Shown one piece after another: positions 1-8,832 of a stretch of 64,000 nt of DNA. The stretch is taken from the NCBI RefSeq assembly GCF_030388325.1, contig NZ_CP103794.1:3720001-3784000 (forward strand). The letters run 5' to 3'. A program made the translations under genes and the position numbers. The notes beneath the pieces were generated by a model that was given only the letters and a program-made list of their open reading frames with translations, ran no database searches and was not told where the DNA came from. The stretch is from Flavobacterium johnsoniae (GTDB lineage: Bacteria > Bacteroidota > Bacteroidia > Flavobacteriales > Flavobacteriaceae). Within the stretch, counting starts at the first letter, position 1; each line of letters starts with the position of its first letter.

Positions 1-428
1 CTATATTGTTAAAGAGATTTTCAAGTGAACAGATGATTTTTGGAGCTTTGATTTCGCAATCTGTTATTAGTATAATCTTTTTGATTTTAGCTTTGAATGA
101 TCTTTTAGGATTGTATGAAACTATCGGAATGTTATTTTTATTCTTAGCTTGTTTAGGAATTTCAAACCCAAATACAGCTGGATTGACGCTTGCTCCTTTC
201 GCTAAAAATACTGGAAGTGCATCTGCGTTAATGGGCGCTATCCAATTAGGTTTGGGAGCTTTAGCATCATTTGCAATCGGTGTTTTTGTAAAAGATTCTG
301 TAGCGCCAATGGTCGCTGTAATGACCACAACAACAATTACAGCTTTTATTATTTTAAATATCGGAAAACGTTTTATAAAAAATAAAGTAACGATTTCTGA
401 TAGTGATGATGTTATGATTGCGCACTAA
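1..428 (+). CDS. MFS drug-efflux transporter (Bcr/CflA-like), 3' part
   Basis: C-terminal ~140 residues of an inner-membrane transporter; the frame is open to the window's left edge, so the gene starts outside. Four hydrophobic helices are visible, with a conserved NPNTAGLTLAPF segment followed by a SASALMGAIQLGLGAL helix. That pairing is typical of the second half of Bcr/CflA-type multidrug efflux proteins of the major facilitator superfamily. The tail is short, charged and cytoplasmic (SDSDD). The family exports drugs by proton antiport; the substrate cannot be read here. A strong terminator follows at 461-492. Another 12-TM MFS subfamily cannot be excluded because only the end is visible. 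Confidence 0.7.
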   Translation, partial: ILLKRFSSEQMIFGALISQSVISIIFLILALNDLLGLYETIGMLFLFLACLGISNPNTAGLTLAPFAKNTGSASALMGAIQLGLGALASFAIGVFVKDSVAPMVAVMTTTTITAFIILNIGKRFIKNKVTISDSDDVMIAH

Positions 429-460
429 ATATGAAAAACTAAATATTTATCATAATAAAT

Positions 461-492
461 AAAAAGCCGAAATCATTGATTTCGGCTTTTCT
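461..492. terminator. bidirectional Rho-independent terminator
   Basis: Nine-bp perfect stem GCCGAAATC (466-474) / GATTTCGGC (478-486) with a 3-nt loop, A-tract on the left and T-tract on the right. It lies between the convergent MFS and NADH dehydrogenase genes, so it can serve both. Confidence 0.85.
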
Positions 493-515
493 TTTTATAA
501 AGTATTTTTGAATTT

Positions 516-1781
516 TTAATTCTGAAGTTTTTTATCTGGTCTAATAATCATTCTAAGAGATTGATCTTTTGCAAAATAAGCAACCATCCAGTTCCAAAAA
601 GTGTTTAATCTATTTCTATATGTTATTAAAGAAATTAAGTGAATAAACAACCAAATAATCCAAGCAAAGAAACCTTTAAAGTGCCATTTTGGACTTGGTA
701 AATCTACAACAGCTTTTGCTTTTCCTATAATTGCCATAGAGCCTTTATCGTTGTAAGCAAATGGTTTGAGAGGTTTATTGCCAACCATTGCTTTAAAGTT
801 TTTCGCCAGATTTAATCCTTGTTGAATTGCAACCTGCGCAACTTGCGGATGTCCGTCAGGAAAATTTTTGTCACCAGCTGTAATTGCAGTATCGCCAATT
901 GCATAAATATTGTCTACACCATTAACTTTATTGAATTCATCTGTTGCCATACGTCTTCCGCGCCCGTAGCTTTCTTTCGGAATTCCTTCAAAAATTTTAG
1001 CAGAAACTCCTGCGGCCCATATTAAGTTTTTAGTTTTGATGGTTTCTCCGTTTTCAAATACTACAGTATCATCAACGTAATCAACAACTTTAGTATTCAA
1101 TTTTACTACAACTCCCAATTTTGTTAGAGCCTCTAAAGTATCTTTTTGAGATTCTTTGCTCATTGGTGCTAATAAAGCATCACCACCATCAACTAAATAA
1201 ACGTTACTTGCAGAAGTGTCTAATTCTGGGTATTCTTTTAAAAGGATATTTTTACGCATTTCGGCAAACATACCAGAAACCTCCACTCCTGTCGGCCCTC
1301 CTCCTGCCACAACAATCGTAAGTAATTTACGTCTTTTGCGCATGTCTTTGCATATTGCAGCTTTTTCGAGGTTTTTAAGCAGTGTATTACGCATTACGAT
1401 GGCATCATTTAAGGTTTTCATCGGAATTGCGTTTTTCATTACGTTTTCCATACCAAAATAACTCGTTTCTGCTCCAGTTGCAAAAACAAGATAATCGTAC
1501 TCTAAATCTCCGTTGCTTAAAGTTATTTTCTTTTCGGCAGGAGAAACAGAAATTAATTCTCCTAAACGAAAGCTAAGATTCTTTTTACCAGCAAAAAATT
1601 TTCTGAAAGGATAACTAATGCTCGAAGGTTCTAAAAATGCCGTAGCAACTTGATATATAAGTGGTGGGAAAAAGTTATAATTATTTTTGTCTACAAGTGT
1701 TACTTGTATTTGAGGCTGATTTACGAGCTCTTTTGCTAGATTAATTCCCGCAAATCCACCTCCAATAATGACTATTTTCAT
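516..1781 (-). CDS. ndh: type II NADH:quinone dehydrogenase (NDH-2)
   Basis: Single-subunit, non-proton-pumping flavoprotein passing electrons from NADH to the quinone pool at the inner face of the membrane. Two Rossmann folds are visible: the FAD-binding GGGFAG at residues 7-12 and the NADH-binding GGGPTG at about 160-165, plus the C-terminal FAD motif YAIGD near 293-297. A hydrophobic stretch at about 370-390 (GFFAWIIWLFIHLISLI) is the membrane anchor expected for NDH-2. The length of 421 aa is normal. It is convergent with the MFS gene and monocistronic. A sulfide:quinone reductase is less likely because the conserved SQR cysteines are not apparent. Confidence 0.9.
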   Translation of the reverse strand: MKIVIIGGGFAGINLAKELVNQPQIQVTLVDKNNYNFFPPLIYQVATAFLEPSSISYPFRKFFAGKKNLSFRLGELISVSPAEKKITLSNGDLEYDYLVFATGAETSYFGMENVMKNAIPMKTLNDAIVMRNTLLKNLEKAAICKDMRKRRKLLTIVVAGGGPTGVEVSGMFAEMRKNILLKEYPELDTSASNVYLVDGGDALLAPMSKESQKDTLEALTKLGVVVKLNTKVVDYVDDTVVFENGETIKTKNLIWAAGVSAKIFEGIPKESYGRGRRMATDEFNKVNGVDNIYAIGDTAITAGDKNFPDGHPQVAQVAIQQGLNLAKNFKAMVGNKPLKPFAYNDKGSMAIIGKAKAVVDLPSPKWHFKGFFAWIIWLFIHLISLITYRNRLNTFWNWMVAYFAKDQSLRMIIRPDKKLQN

Positions 1782-1861
1782 ATATGTTGTAATTAATAGG
1801 ATTATAGAATAATTCCTTATAAAAGTACAACTTTAATATACAATGACAAAAGTCATATTAT

Positions 1862-3196
1862 TTACTTTTTGAATTTTTTAACTGTTTTTTCAACTATATC
1901 GATTTTGTTCTGTAGGACATAACTTGCCATTAATTTCTCGATTAGTTCTTCTTTAGTTAAATGATGAAAAACCGTTTTTACTTTCGTTTTCAATTCAGCC
2001 GAAAGATCATGATTGGGTTTTGTTTTGAAGATTTGTTTCGCCCATAAAAGCATATTATTTTCTTCGAGACTTGCTGCAGTTGGTTTTTTAAACTCAGAAA
2101 ATTTGATTCCCAATTCTCTTTCAAAATCGGCAATTTCAAAAACCTCTTCTTGTTGTAAAACAGTCAAAGAAAGTCCCTTTGCTCCTGCCCTTGCCGTTCT
2201 TCCGCTTCGGTGAACATAGTTTTCATAAGTATCAGGCAAGTGATAATTGATTACGTATGAAATCTCTTTTACGTCAATTCCTCTAGCAGCCAAATCGGTT
2301 GCTACTAAAATATTGATATGTCCTTCGCGAAATTGTTCCATTATTCTATCACGAATTCCTTGCGTTAAACTTCCGTGAAGCGCTCCAGAAGAAAATTTAT
2401 TAATAGCCAGATTTTTAGCCAATTTATTTACCGCAGCTTTAGTTTTACAGAAAATAATTCCTCTTTCACCATCTCTCGAATTTAAGAAATGCATTAAAAC
2501 TTCTAATTTTTCGATTGGATCAACAACGATATATTCGTGATCAATTCCTTCGTTTCCAACCGTTTCCATGTTAGCACTTATTTGAACTACATTTTTATTC
2601 AAATAATTCTGCACCAATTGTTTTATAGCGCCCGGAAGTGTTGCAGAAAATAATAAGGTACGACGTTTCTTAGGAAGCTCTGCAACAATTTCGTCTAAAC
2701 CTTCTTTTAGAATAGCAATCATTTCGTCTGCTTCATCTAAAACTAAATATTCGGTAGTTTTTAAGTCGATTGCTTTTCTCTGAATTAAATCGATCAAACG
2801 TCCTGGAGTTGCTACAACAATCTGAGCACCTTCTTTCAATCTTTCGATTTGCGGTTTTATTGGAGTTCCTCCACAAATTGAAGCAATTGATATACTAGGG
2901 ATATATTTTGCAAAACTCTCTAAATTTCTAACAATCTGCTGTCCTAATTCTCTTGTAGGCACAAGAATAACAGCTTGAACTGCAGTAGATTCAGGTTTGA
3001 TTAGTTGTAGTAATGGTAAACCAAAAGCTGCTGTTTTACCAGTTCCCGTTTTTGCTAAACCTACAATATCATGAGTTTCAGATGATAAAAGCGGAATTGT
3101 TTTTTGTTGAATTTCAGTTGGTTCAACGATGTTTAATTCGCCTAAAGCTTTTAGAATTGGCGCTGAAAGTCCTAATGTTGAAAATTGTTTAGACAT
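1862..3196 (-). CDS. DEAD-box ATP-dependent RNA helicase
   Basis: RNA helicase of the DbpA/RhlE/CshA type for RNA unwinding in ribosome assembly or mRNA turnover. All core motifs are visible: Q motif with Q30, Walker A AKTGTGKT (48-55), PTREL (80-84), DEAD (154-157), SAT (184-186), then ARGIDV and HRSGRTARAG in the second RecA domain. The length of 444 aa leaves only a short C-terminal extension with no recognisable DbpA RNA-binding domain. The start MSKQF is the first in-frame ATG and fits the family. It sits upstream of NDH-2 on the same strand but is separated by about 80 bp. Confidence 0.92.
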   Translation of the reverse strand: MSKQFSTLGLSAPILKALGELNIVEPTEIQQKTIPLLSSETHDIVGLAKTGTGKTAAFGLPLLQLIKPESTAVQAVILVPTRELGQQIVRNLESFAKYIPSISIASICGGTPIKPQIERLKEGAQIVVATPGRLIDLIQRKAIDLKTTEYLVLDEADEMIAILKEGLDEIVAELPKKRRTLLFSATLPGAIKQLVQNYLNKNVVQISANMETVGNEGIDHEYIVVDPIEKLEVLMHFLNSRDGERGIIFCKTKAAVNKLAKNLAINKFSSGALHGSLTQGIRDRIMEQFREGHINILVATDLAARGIDVKEISYVINYHLPDTYENYVHRSGRTARAGAKGLSLTVLQQEEVFEIADFERELGIKFSEFKKPTAASLEENNMLLWAKQIFKTKPNHDLSAELKTKVKTVFHHLTKEELIEKLMASYVLQNKIDIVEKTVKKFKK

Positions 3197-3219
3197 TTTT
3201 TTAGTTTTTTTTGTTTAAA

Positions 3220-3346
3220 GTTTCATGTTTCAAGTTACATAGAAACTCAATAAGTTGAAAGGAGAAATTACATTTCTTTTGAAATGCTATTTCTCCTTTT
3301 GTATTATAAATAATGTTTTAGATTCCAATAACTTGAAACATGAAAC
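3220..3346. repeat. intergenic inverted repeat, family A (GTTTCATGTTTCAAGTT arms)
   Basis: Perfect 17-bp inverted arms GTTTCATGTTTCAAGTT (3220-3236) and AACTTGAAACATGAAAC (3330-3346) enclose a second hairpin at 3258-3299. Related arms occur around 7200-7372 and 14195-14260, so this is a dispersed intergenic element. Confidence 0.75.
3258..3299. terminator. terminator-like hairpin between the two helicase genes
   Basis: Stem AAAGGAGAAAT (3258-3268) / ATTTCTCCTTT (3289-3299) with an inner CATTTC/GAAATG extension. It lies downstream of the SF2 helicase at 3373-4911 on the minus strand and probably ends that transcript. Confidence 0.6.
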
Positions 3347-3372
3347 CTGAAACAATTAAAACTTAATTATTA

Positions 3373-4911
3373 TCAATCTGGTTCGTTCATGATTTTCTCA
3401 CGATATTTTTTACCGATTAATAACGTCAATCTTTGTTTGTAATCGTCAACCAGCCATTCGCGATAGTTTTTACTGCATTGGCTTAGACATTTCGAATATC
3501 GTTTGATACGGTCTTCAATATCATCATCCAACTCTTTAGCCAACATTTTTGCCTCTTGAAGTGTTTCGGTATTATCTACACACATGGCAGAATGCTGTTC
3601 TAAAGATTTGTCAAGAACTACTTTAGAACGAAGGTTTTGTTTTATAATTAATTTATGTTCTTCATCAACATCAAAACTAACATCGGCAGTTTTACTGAAT
3701 TTTGCTCTTAATTCTGCAGGCATGCTGTATTTGAAAAACATTTCTATTTCATGGTCGTCACGAAGATTTTCCAAATAAAACTCCGGAGATTTAAAAATAT
3801 GTTGCCAGTTTACAGGATCGCTCCATAAGCCAAAACGAGCGGCATTGTTTCCTAAATCAATAACTGTAAATTCATCTTTTCCAGGTAATTTACGAGAACC
3901 ACGACCAATCATTTGAAAATATAAGGTCAACGATTTTGTTGCTCTGTTCAAAATGATAGTTTCTACCGTTGGTTCGTCAAAACCAGTTGTCAAAATTCCA
4001 ACAGATGTCAAAATAGCATCTGGAGTCTTTTTAAACCATTGCAAAATATCCTTACGTTCTTCTGAACTACTTGTGTTATCTAAGTGTCTAATATCGTAAC
4101 CTGCTTCTCTAAAAGTTTCATAAACATATAAAGAAGTATGAATACCATTATTGAAAATCAATGTTTTTTTACCCAAAGATCTTTCTGTATAAGCGTGCAA
4201 AAGCTTTTCTTGCATCAACGTATTAGTATACAAATCATCTGATGATTTTACGGTATAATCACCGTTAATACCCACTTTTAAAGAAGTCAAACCAACATCA
4301 TAACTATATGTTGTAGCTCTTGCCAAAAATCCTTTGTCAATTAAAGAACCAATAGTGTCTCCAACAATAAGTTCGTTATAGCTTTGGTGCATTGGCAATT
4401 TAATGTTCGAACTCAATGGCGTTGCAGTAACTCCAAGAATAAAAGCATTTTTGAAAGAGTTTAATAACTTTCTGAAAGAATTATAATGCGCCTCATCAAT
4501 AATCACCAAACCGATATTATCCAAATGAAGTTTTTCATCATTAATACGGTTTTTTAAAGTCTCCACCATTGCCACAAAACAAGAAAAATCATTCTGATCT
4601 GGCAGTTCTTTAACTTTACTGTTGATTATTTTATTGGTCACACCAAAACCAGTTAACATTTTTGACGTTTGTTTACAAAGTTCGATACGGTGCGTTAAGA
4701 CCACAACTTTTTTGTCGTTATTAGATAGATAACGACGAACGATTTCAGAAAATATTACTGTTTTTCCTCCGCCGGTCGGAAGTTGATACAGTAAATGATG
4801 TTTTGGAGGAGCATTGTCTAAACGGTCAAAAATAGCGTCAATATCGCCTTTTTGGTATGCATAAAGTTCTTTCTTCTCTTCTCTTTGTATTTCTAAAGTG
4901 TTTTGAGACAT
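3373..4911 (-). CDS. DEAD/DEAH-box (SF2) helicase, ResIII-type
   Basis: Two-domain SF2 NTPase with an N-terminal ResIII-type domain: Walker A LPTGGGKT (44-51), THRIEL (motif Ia), DEAH (139-142) followed by GVTATP, and a C-terminal helicase domain with TTGFDEPTVE and a GRGSRK arginine-finger motif. The architecture resembles the SSL2/RadD/YejH group of DNA-repair or branch-migration helicases. No nuclease domain or methylase partner is present, so it is not a restriction subunit. The C-terminal ~120 residues are charged and not recognised. Substrate unknown. It is not coupled to its neighbours: flanked by a terminator downstream and ~100 bp of AT-rich sequence upstream. Confidence 0.85.
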   Translation of the reverse strand: MSQNTLEIQREEKKELYAYQKGDIDAIFDRLDNAPPKHHLLYQLPTGGGKTVIFSEIVRRYLSNNDKKVVVLTHRIELCKQTSKMLTGFGVTNKIINSKVKELPDQNDFSCFVAMVETLKNRINDEKLHLDNIGLVIIDEAHYNSFRKLLNSFKNAFILGVTATPLSSNIKLPMHQSYNELIVGDTIGSLIDKGFLARATTYSYDVGLTSLKVGINGDYTVKSSDDLYTNTLMQEKLLHAYTERSLGKKTLIFNNGIHTSLYVYETFREAGYDIRHLDNTSSSEERKDILQWFKKTPDAILTSVGILTTGFDEPTVETIILNRATKSLTLYFQMIGRGSRKLPGKDEFTVIDLGNNAARFGLWSDPVNWQHIFKSPEFYLENLRDDHEIEMFFKYSMPAELRAKFSKTADVSFDVDEEHKLIIKQNLRSKVVLDKSLEQHSAMCVDNTETLQEAKMLAKELDDDIEDRIKRYSKCLSQCSKNYREWLVDDYKQRLTLLIGKKYREKIMNEPD

Positions 4912-5020
4912 TGTTTATTTTTGGATTTTTGCAAAAATACACCGAAAAAACAGTTATTCATCTTATTTTAACCTAAAATAAATGTTTTTTTAAAAGAAAG
5001 ATTTTTTATGGGAAATGGTT

Positions 5021-5554
5021 TTAGTAGTCGATTTTGTCTAAAATTGCCTCAAAATCGTACTTATTTTTCCATTTTTGCTGAGAAGTTTCTTCAAAAATGC
5101 CATTAATTCTTAATTTAAAATCATTAAAAATTCCATTTGAGATGATAAAATTAACAGCTTGTTCGAAAGAATTATAGATGCTTTTGTAAAACAATTCTTT
5201 CTTGATGAAATTTTGAGAAGAAAACGTTTGCGCAATTTCAATATTATAAAGCATAATATCTGCCACGACATAAGAATCTACACCAAGCGTCATAAAATGT
5301 TTGATTAATTTTTGAGCAACCGATCTTCGCATTTTGGCTTTAGGACGCCATTTTGCTCCAGGTTTTTTTATCGGAAAATATTCGTGAGAAATTTTGACTT
5401 TAGCTTCTTGCAATAATTTATCTTCTTTCGGATTAAAAACAAAGTCATAATAGGTCTTTACTGGAGCAAATTTCTCATACAATTCAATCAATTGTTCTTC
5501 TAATTGTTCCTTTGTCAATTCGCCTAAATATTTTTTTAAATCTCTTTTACTCAT
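5021..5554 (-). CDS. DUF6155 family protein
   Basis: Conserved flavobacterial cytosolic protein of 177 aa and unknown function. The N-terminus SKRDLKKYLGELTKEQLEEQ and the central KPGAKWRPKAKMRRSVAQKLIKHF segment match the DUF6155 pattern as I know it. No signal peptide, membrane segment or catalytic motif is seen; it is rich in Lys and Glu and probably helical. The start is set at the ATG of MSKRDLK (5552-5554). A TTG two codons further upstream is in frame but less likely. It may bind nucleic acid given the basic central segment, but this is only inference. Confidence 0.8.
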   Translation of the reverse strand: MSKRDLKKYLGELTKEQLEEQLIELYEKFAPVKTYYDFVFNPKEDKLLQEAKVKISHEYFPIKKPGAKWRPKAKMRRSVAQKLIKHFMTLGVDSYVVADIMLYNIEIAQTFSSQNFIKKELFYKSIYNSFEQAVNFIISNGIFNDFKLRINGIFEETSQQKWKNKYDFEAILDKIDY

Positions 5555-5658
5555 TATCAAAACTTAAGATTACAAAAGTAAATTACTTTCCTGATAAATA
5601 TCCGAAAAACCAACGATAATCCTTAATTTTGCCTCTATAAAACTTAAAAAATATATAC

Positions 5659-5952
5659 ATGCTCAAGATTTTCAAAGTTACTGCCATTTTAGAAGGAATC
5701 TCCTATTTAGTATTATTTGCTAATATGTTGATTATCAAAAACAACAATCCTGAACTTTACCATACTTTATTACGTCCGCTTGGAATGACACACGGTGTGT
5801 TGTTTATCGGATATATTATTTTAGCTTTTTTATTGAAAAAATCAATGAATTGGGATTTCAAAACTTTTGCAATTATTCTAGTAGCTTCTCTTATTCCGTT
5901 TGGAACTTTTTATATCGAGAAAAAATATTTAGAAACTAAAGCAAATGCTTAA
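5659..5952 (+). CDS. DUF3817 small membrane protein
   Basis: 97-aa integral membrane protein with three hydrophobic helices and the conserved LRPLGMTHGVLFIGYIIL segment of the DUF3817 (YdzA-like) family. Function unknown. It overlaps the MscS gene by 8 bp (ATG at 5945, stop TAA at 5950-5952), so the two are translationally coupled and probably act at the same membrane. A Bacteroidota -7 element TAATTTTG lies at 5624-5631, with no clear TTG at the right distance. Confidence 0.85.
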   Translation: MLKIFKVTAILEGISYLVLFANMLIIKNNNPELYHTLLRPLGMTHGVLFIGYIILAFLLKKSMNWDFKTFAIILVASLIPFGTFYIEKKYLETKANA

Positions 5953-7192
5953 GCTTTTGGAGAAAATATTTAACTTTTTATATCCCATTTTTAGAGATTG
6001 GGGAATGAGTCGCAACGTGGCGTCTTATACCAGTTTAATCTTTAATATCGCTATTTTAATAGCATTAGCTTACATTATTTATTATGTTGCCAAATTTATT
6101 TTGGTGACTTTGACTGCTGTTTTTGCACAGCGCACCAAAACAAAATTTGACGATTATTTAATTCAAAACAAAACAACTAGATACACAGCGTATTTAATTC
6201 CGTTTTTCTTTATTTATAAAGCCGTTCCTGTAATTTTAGATAAATACGAATATTGGGAATCAATTTTCGGAAAAATTGTCGGCATTTACATTGTATTGCT
6301 TGGATTATGGATTGTTAGAACCGTTTTTAATTCGTTACGCGATTATTTAAAACAAAAACCAGAATACAGCGACAAACCAATCGATAGCTTCGTTCAGGTT
6401 ATTATGATCGTGCTTTGGATTTTTGGAGTTGCAATGATTATATCTACTCTGTTCGGAATCAAAAAAGGCGAATTATTAACTATTTTAGGAACACTTTCTG
6501 CAATTATTATTTTGATTTTCAGAGATACGATTCTAGGGTTTGTTTCGAGTGTTCAGGTTGCCATAAACGATATGGTTCGAATTGGCGACTGGATTACAAT
6601 GGACAAATTTGGAGCCGATGGAGATGTAATCGAAATCAATTTAACGACTGTAAAAGTTCGAAATTTTGATAATACGATTACCACAATTCCAACTTATGCT
6701 TTAAGTTCTGATTCGTTTCAGAACTGGCGCGGAATGCAAAAATCAGACGGAAGACGTATCAAAAGGCATGTTTTAATAAAAAGCAGTACAATTCGTTTTC
6801 TAAATGACGAAGATTTGCATCAATTAAGAAAAGTTCAGTTAATTACTTCTTATATTGACAGCAGACAAGCTGAAATCGAGAAATACAATGATCTAAGAGG
6901 AATTGATAAAACGCTTTCGCTAAATGGTCGAAATATGACAAACTTAGGTTTGTTTAGAAAATATATAATGCAATATTTAACAGATCATCCTGGATTGAAC
7001 AAAAATATGCATATTATGTGCAGACAATTGCAATCTACAGCGCACGGAGTTCCGTTAGAAATTTATGTTTTTTCGAGTGACAAACGTTGGGCAAATTACG
7101 AATATATCATGGCTGATATTTTCGATCACGTCATGGCTTCAGTAAGATATTTCGATTTGGAAATCTTTGAATTGCCTTCAACATTGAATTAG
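5945..7192 (+). CDS. mechanosensitive ion channel, MscS family (YbdG-like)
   Basis: Inner-membrane channel that opens on membrane tension to release solutes after hypo-osmotic shock. About five hydrophobic segments (roughly residues 25-50, 68-85, 97-120, 140-165, 172-195) precede the conserved MscS beta domain (RDTILGFVSSVQVAINDMV, then VRIGDWIT, DGDVIEINLTTVKVRNFDNT and PTYALSSDSFQNW). Total length (415 aa) and layout resemble E. coli YbdG/MscM rather than the short MscS. Its start overlaps DUF3817, giving an operon of two. No nucleotide-binding domain is appended. Confidence 0.88.
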   Translation: MLKLLEKIFNFLYPIFRDWGMSRNVASYTSLIFNIAILIALAYIIYYVAKFILVTLTAVFAQRTKTKFDDYLIQNKTTRYTAYLIPFFFIYKAVPVILDKYEYWESIFGKIVGIYIVLLGLWIVRTVFNSLRDYLKQKPEYSDKPIDSFVQVIMIVLWIFGVAMIISTLFGIKKGELLTILGTLSAIIILIFRDTILGFVSSVQVAINDMVRIGDWITMDKFGADGDVIEINLTTVKVRNFDNTITTIPTYALSSDSFQNWRGMQKSDGRRIKRHVLIKSSTIRFLNDEDLHQLRKVQLITSYIDSRQAEIEKYNDLRGIDKTLSLNGRNMTNLGLFRKYIMQYLTDHPGLNKNMHIMCRQLQSTAHGVPLEIYVFSSDKRWANYEYIMADIFDHVMASVRYFDLEIFELPSTLN

Positions 7193-7199
7193 TTTTTAT

Positions 7200-7372
7200 G
7201 TTTCAAGTTTCAGGTTTAACCGCAAAGAACGCTAAGAATTACGCAAGGTTCGCAAAGTTTTTTCCAAAGCTTTGCAAACTTTGTGTTTTTACAAAATCTC
7301 GTATATCAAAAAACCTTGCGTTCTTTGCGTTAAAAATTCAACACATTTTATGTAAAACCTGAAACTTGAAAC
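7200..7372. repeat. nested intergenic inverted repeat, CGCAAAG-rich (family A)
   Basis: Outer arms GTTTCAAGTTTCAGGTTT (7200-7217) and AAACCTGAAACTTGAAAC (7355-7372) are perfect inverse complements. Inside, AACCGCAAAGAACGC and ACGCAAGGTT pair with AACCTTGCG / TTCTTTGCGTT near 7311-7332, and CCAAAGCTTTGC forms a central hairpin. The CGCAAAG core recurs near 63060-63100. It lies between convergent genes and may also terminate transcription. Confidence 0.8.
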
Positions 7373-7379
7373 AAAAAAA

Positions 7380-7796
7380 CTATTTTGTCACTTCTTCAAA
7401 AACAAATTCAGAGTTATTGTATTCAATTGGAACTTCTGGAACAAAACAAGGAAGATTAAAATAAGTTCCAATAACTCCCTTTCCTAAAAACAGTTTATTA
7501 TCTTTCTTTAAAAGAGCAATTGGAACTCTTTTCCAGTTTCCTCCAAAGGAAATAAAATAATAATCCCCTCTTAAAGTATCTCCTCTTAAGTCGCCTCTTA
7601 CATCTCCAGAATCTTTACCGTATCCGTAACGAGAAATTTCATAACGCCCGTAGAAACGTTTGTTATTAATGTGAATATCAAAAACAGCCGTATCTTTATT
7701 ATTTACTGCCTGATATATTTTATGATTGTATTTTTCTTTATTTTCTTTCGAATTGCAAGAAACTATTAATAAACAGAGAAATAGAAATAATCGCAT
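7380..7796 (-). CDS. small lipoprotein, unknown function
   Basis: 138-aa protein with a lipoprotein signal (MRLFLFLCLLIVSC, lipobox LIVSC, Cys14), so probably anchored in the envelope. The mature part is beta-rich and contains a short repeated motif (SGDVRGDLRGDTLRGDYYF), which suggests a small beta-sheet or barrel-like fold. No family is recognised. A -7 element TATTTTTG lies on the minus strand at 7817-7824, about 20 bp from the ATG, so the gene likely has its own promoter. Confidence 0.7.
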   Translation of the reverse strand: MRLFLFLCLLIVSCNSKENKEKYNHKIYQAVNNKDTAVFDIHINNKRFYGRYEISRYGYGKDSGDVRGDLRGDTLRGDYYFISFGGNWKRVPIALLKKDNKLFLGKGVIGTYFNLPCFVPEVPIEYNNSEFVFEEVTK

Positions 7797-7880
7797 ATTT
7801 TATTTTTGTAAAAAAACAAAAATAGGTTTTTATCATGGGATTATTTCGCTAACTTTAAGAAAAACTAAAAACATAAAAAC

Positions 7881-8288
7881 ATGGAAGATAGAGACACTTT
7901 TTTAAAAGAATTCAGAGGCGAGACTTTAGGAACTGTAAGTGCTCAATCTTCTCCAGATGAGATCTTTCAAAACCAGACCATCAGACCGATTTTAAAACTG
8001 CAAAATGATTTGTTTATCGCAGTTTTTATAAATTATGTAAATAAAAACAAACCCGATTTTTATTCTTATTCTGTAGAGAAAAAACTTCAAACGATCGAAA
8101 ATTCGATTCAAAAGGACATTAAATTTCGAAACTCTTTAAAAGGAATTGTGATGGCGCTTTTTACGGTTGAAGAATACAATACTTATATTCAGAATTCTTC
8201 TGACTTAAATAAACGAATGATGAATTTGTTAATTGACCGATTGAAAAATCAAGTGCAGTTGTTTGAAGTGGAGTCTGATTTGAAATAA
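7881..8288 (+). CDS. conserved flavobacterial protein, unknown function
   Basis: 135-aa cytosolic protein beginning MEDRDTFLKEFRGETLG. It has no signal peptide and is predicted mostly helical (QKDIKFRNSLKGIVMALFTVEEY, NKRMMNLLIDRLKNQ). Related proteins have, as I recall, been labelled 'glyoxalase', but I see no VOC fold features or metal ligands and do not adopt that name. It is followed by the next gene after 10 bp, so the two are probably co-transcribed. It is conserved as a short housekeeping-like protein, role unknown. Confidence 0.75.
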   Translation: MEDRDTFLKEFRGETLGTVSAQSSPDEIFQNQTIRPILKLQNDLFIAVFINYVNKNKPDFYSYSVEKKLQTIENSIQKDIKFRNSLKGIVMALFTVEEYNTYIQNSSDLNKRMMNLLIDRLKNQVQLFEVESDLK

Positions 8289-8298
8289 ATATTCTAAA

Positions 8299-8760
8299 AT
8301 GAAATTTAGTTTAGATTTTACAACAGGTTACGGTCAATTTTACTTGAATGATAAAGATGAAGGAGATACAGGTTCTCCGGATTTTTGGACAAACGAAGCC
8401 TTTAACGATAAACTTGCTGTAGAAAAAGGAATTTTAGGTATTTCTCTTGAAAATAGTGAAGGAATTGTCAAAGCTGAACTTGAAATTTTAAGTTCCAAAA
8501 GTCCAATTTTAGATTTTACTGATTTCGATCATGTTGTAGAAGCAAGTTTAGAAATAAATACAGGTTTCTTGCAAATAAATGATTGTCCATTTTCTCTTCT
8601 TGTTTTAGAAGAAAAAATCGAAAAAGCCAATTATAGGGTTCGGGTTTATTATAAAAATTTAGAAACTGCGTACAACGAAAATCCTGAAGACTTCTATAAA
8701 ATAGAAATGTGGAAAGATTCTTTTTCGGAAAGAACTGTTCTAAAAAGATTCGAAAATTAA
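8299..8760 (+). CDS. hypothetical protein, possibly ComJ/immunity-like beta protein
   Basis: 153-aa soluble protein starting MKFSLDFTTGYGQFYLNDK, with WTNEAFNDKLAVEKGILGISLENSEG in the middle. The TGYGQFYL...DxWTxEAxxxxLAVxxGILG pattern recalls small ComJ-like (nuclease inhibitor) or immunity-type proteins, but this is a weak recollection. No catalytic motif and no export signal. Probably the second gene of a two-gene unit ended by the terminator at 8779-8814. No cognate nuclease or toxin gene is adjacent. Confidence 0.65.
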   Translation: MKFSLDFTTGYGQFYLNDKDEGDTGSPDFWTNEAFNDKLAVEKGILGISLENSEGIVKAELEILSSKSPILDFTDFDHVVEASLEINTGFLQINDCPFSLLVLEEKIEKANYRVRVYYKNLETAYNENPEDFYKIEMWKDSFSERTVLKRFEN

Positions 8761-8778
8761 AAGTTTTGATATAAAAAA

Positions 8779-8814
8779 GAAGGTTTGACTTTAAAAATCA
8801 AACCTTCTTTTTTT
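8779..8814. terminator. Rho-independent terminator
   Basis: Ten-bp perfect stem GAAGGTTTGA (8779-8788) / TCAAACCTTC (8798-8807) followed by a T-run; A-run on the left. It serves the plus-strand pair 7881-8760 and probably also the convergent DUF885 gene. Confidence 0.85.
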
Positions 8815-8832
8815 ATAAAATCTAAAGAAAAT

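Noticed and set aside
819..1576. Open frames on the plus strand opposite the NADH dehydrogenase
   Set aside because: They lie wholly inside a well-recognised gene on the other strand, have no family resemblance and cysteine-rich, low-complexity translations.
3373..4911. Type III restriction subunit
   Set aside because: The ResIII-like helicase has no nuclease domain or methyltransferase partner; a repair-type helicase is the safer call.
7881..8288. Glyoxalase identity for the 135-aa protein
   Set aside because: The VOC beta-alpha-beta-beta-beta pattern and metal ligands are absent; the name appears to be inherited mislabelling.
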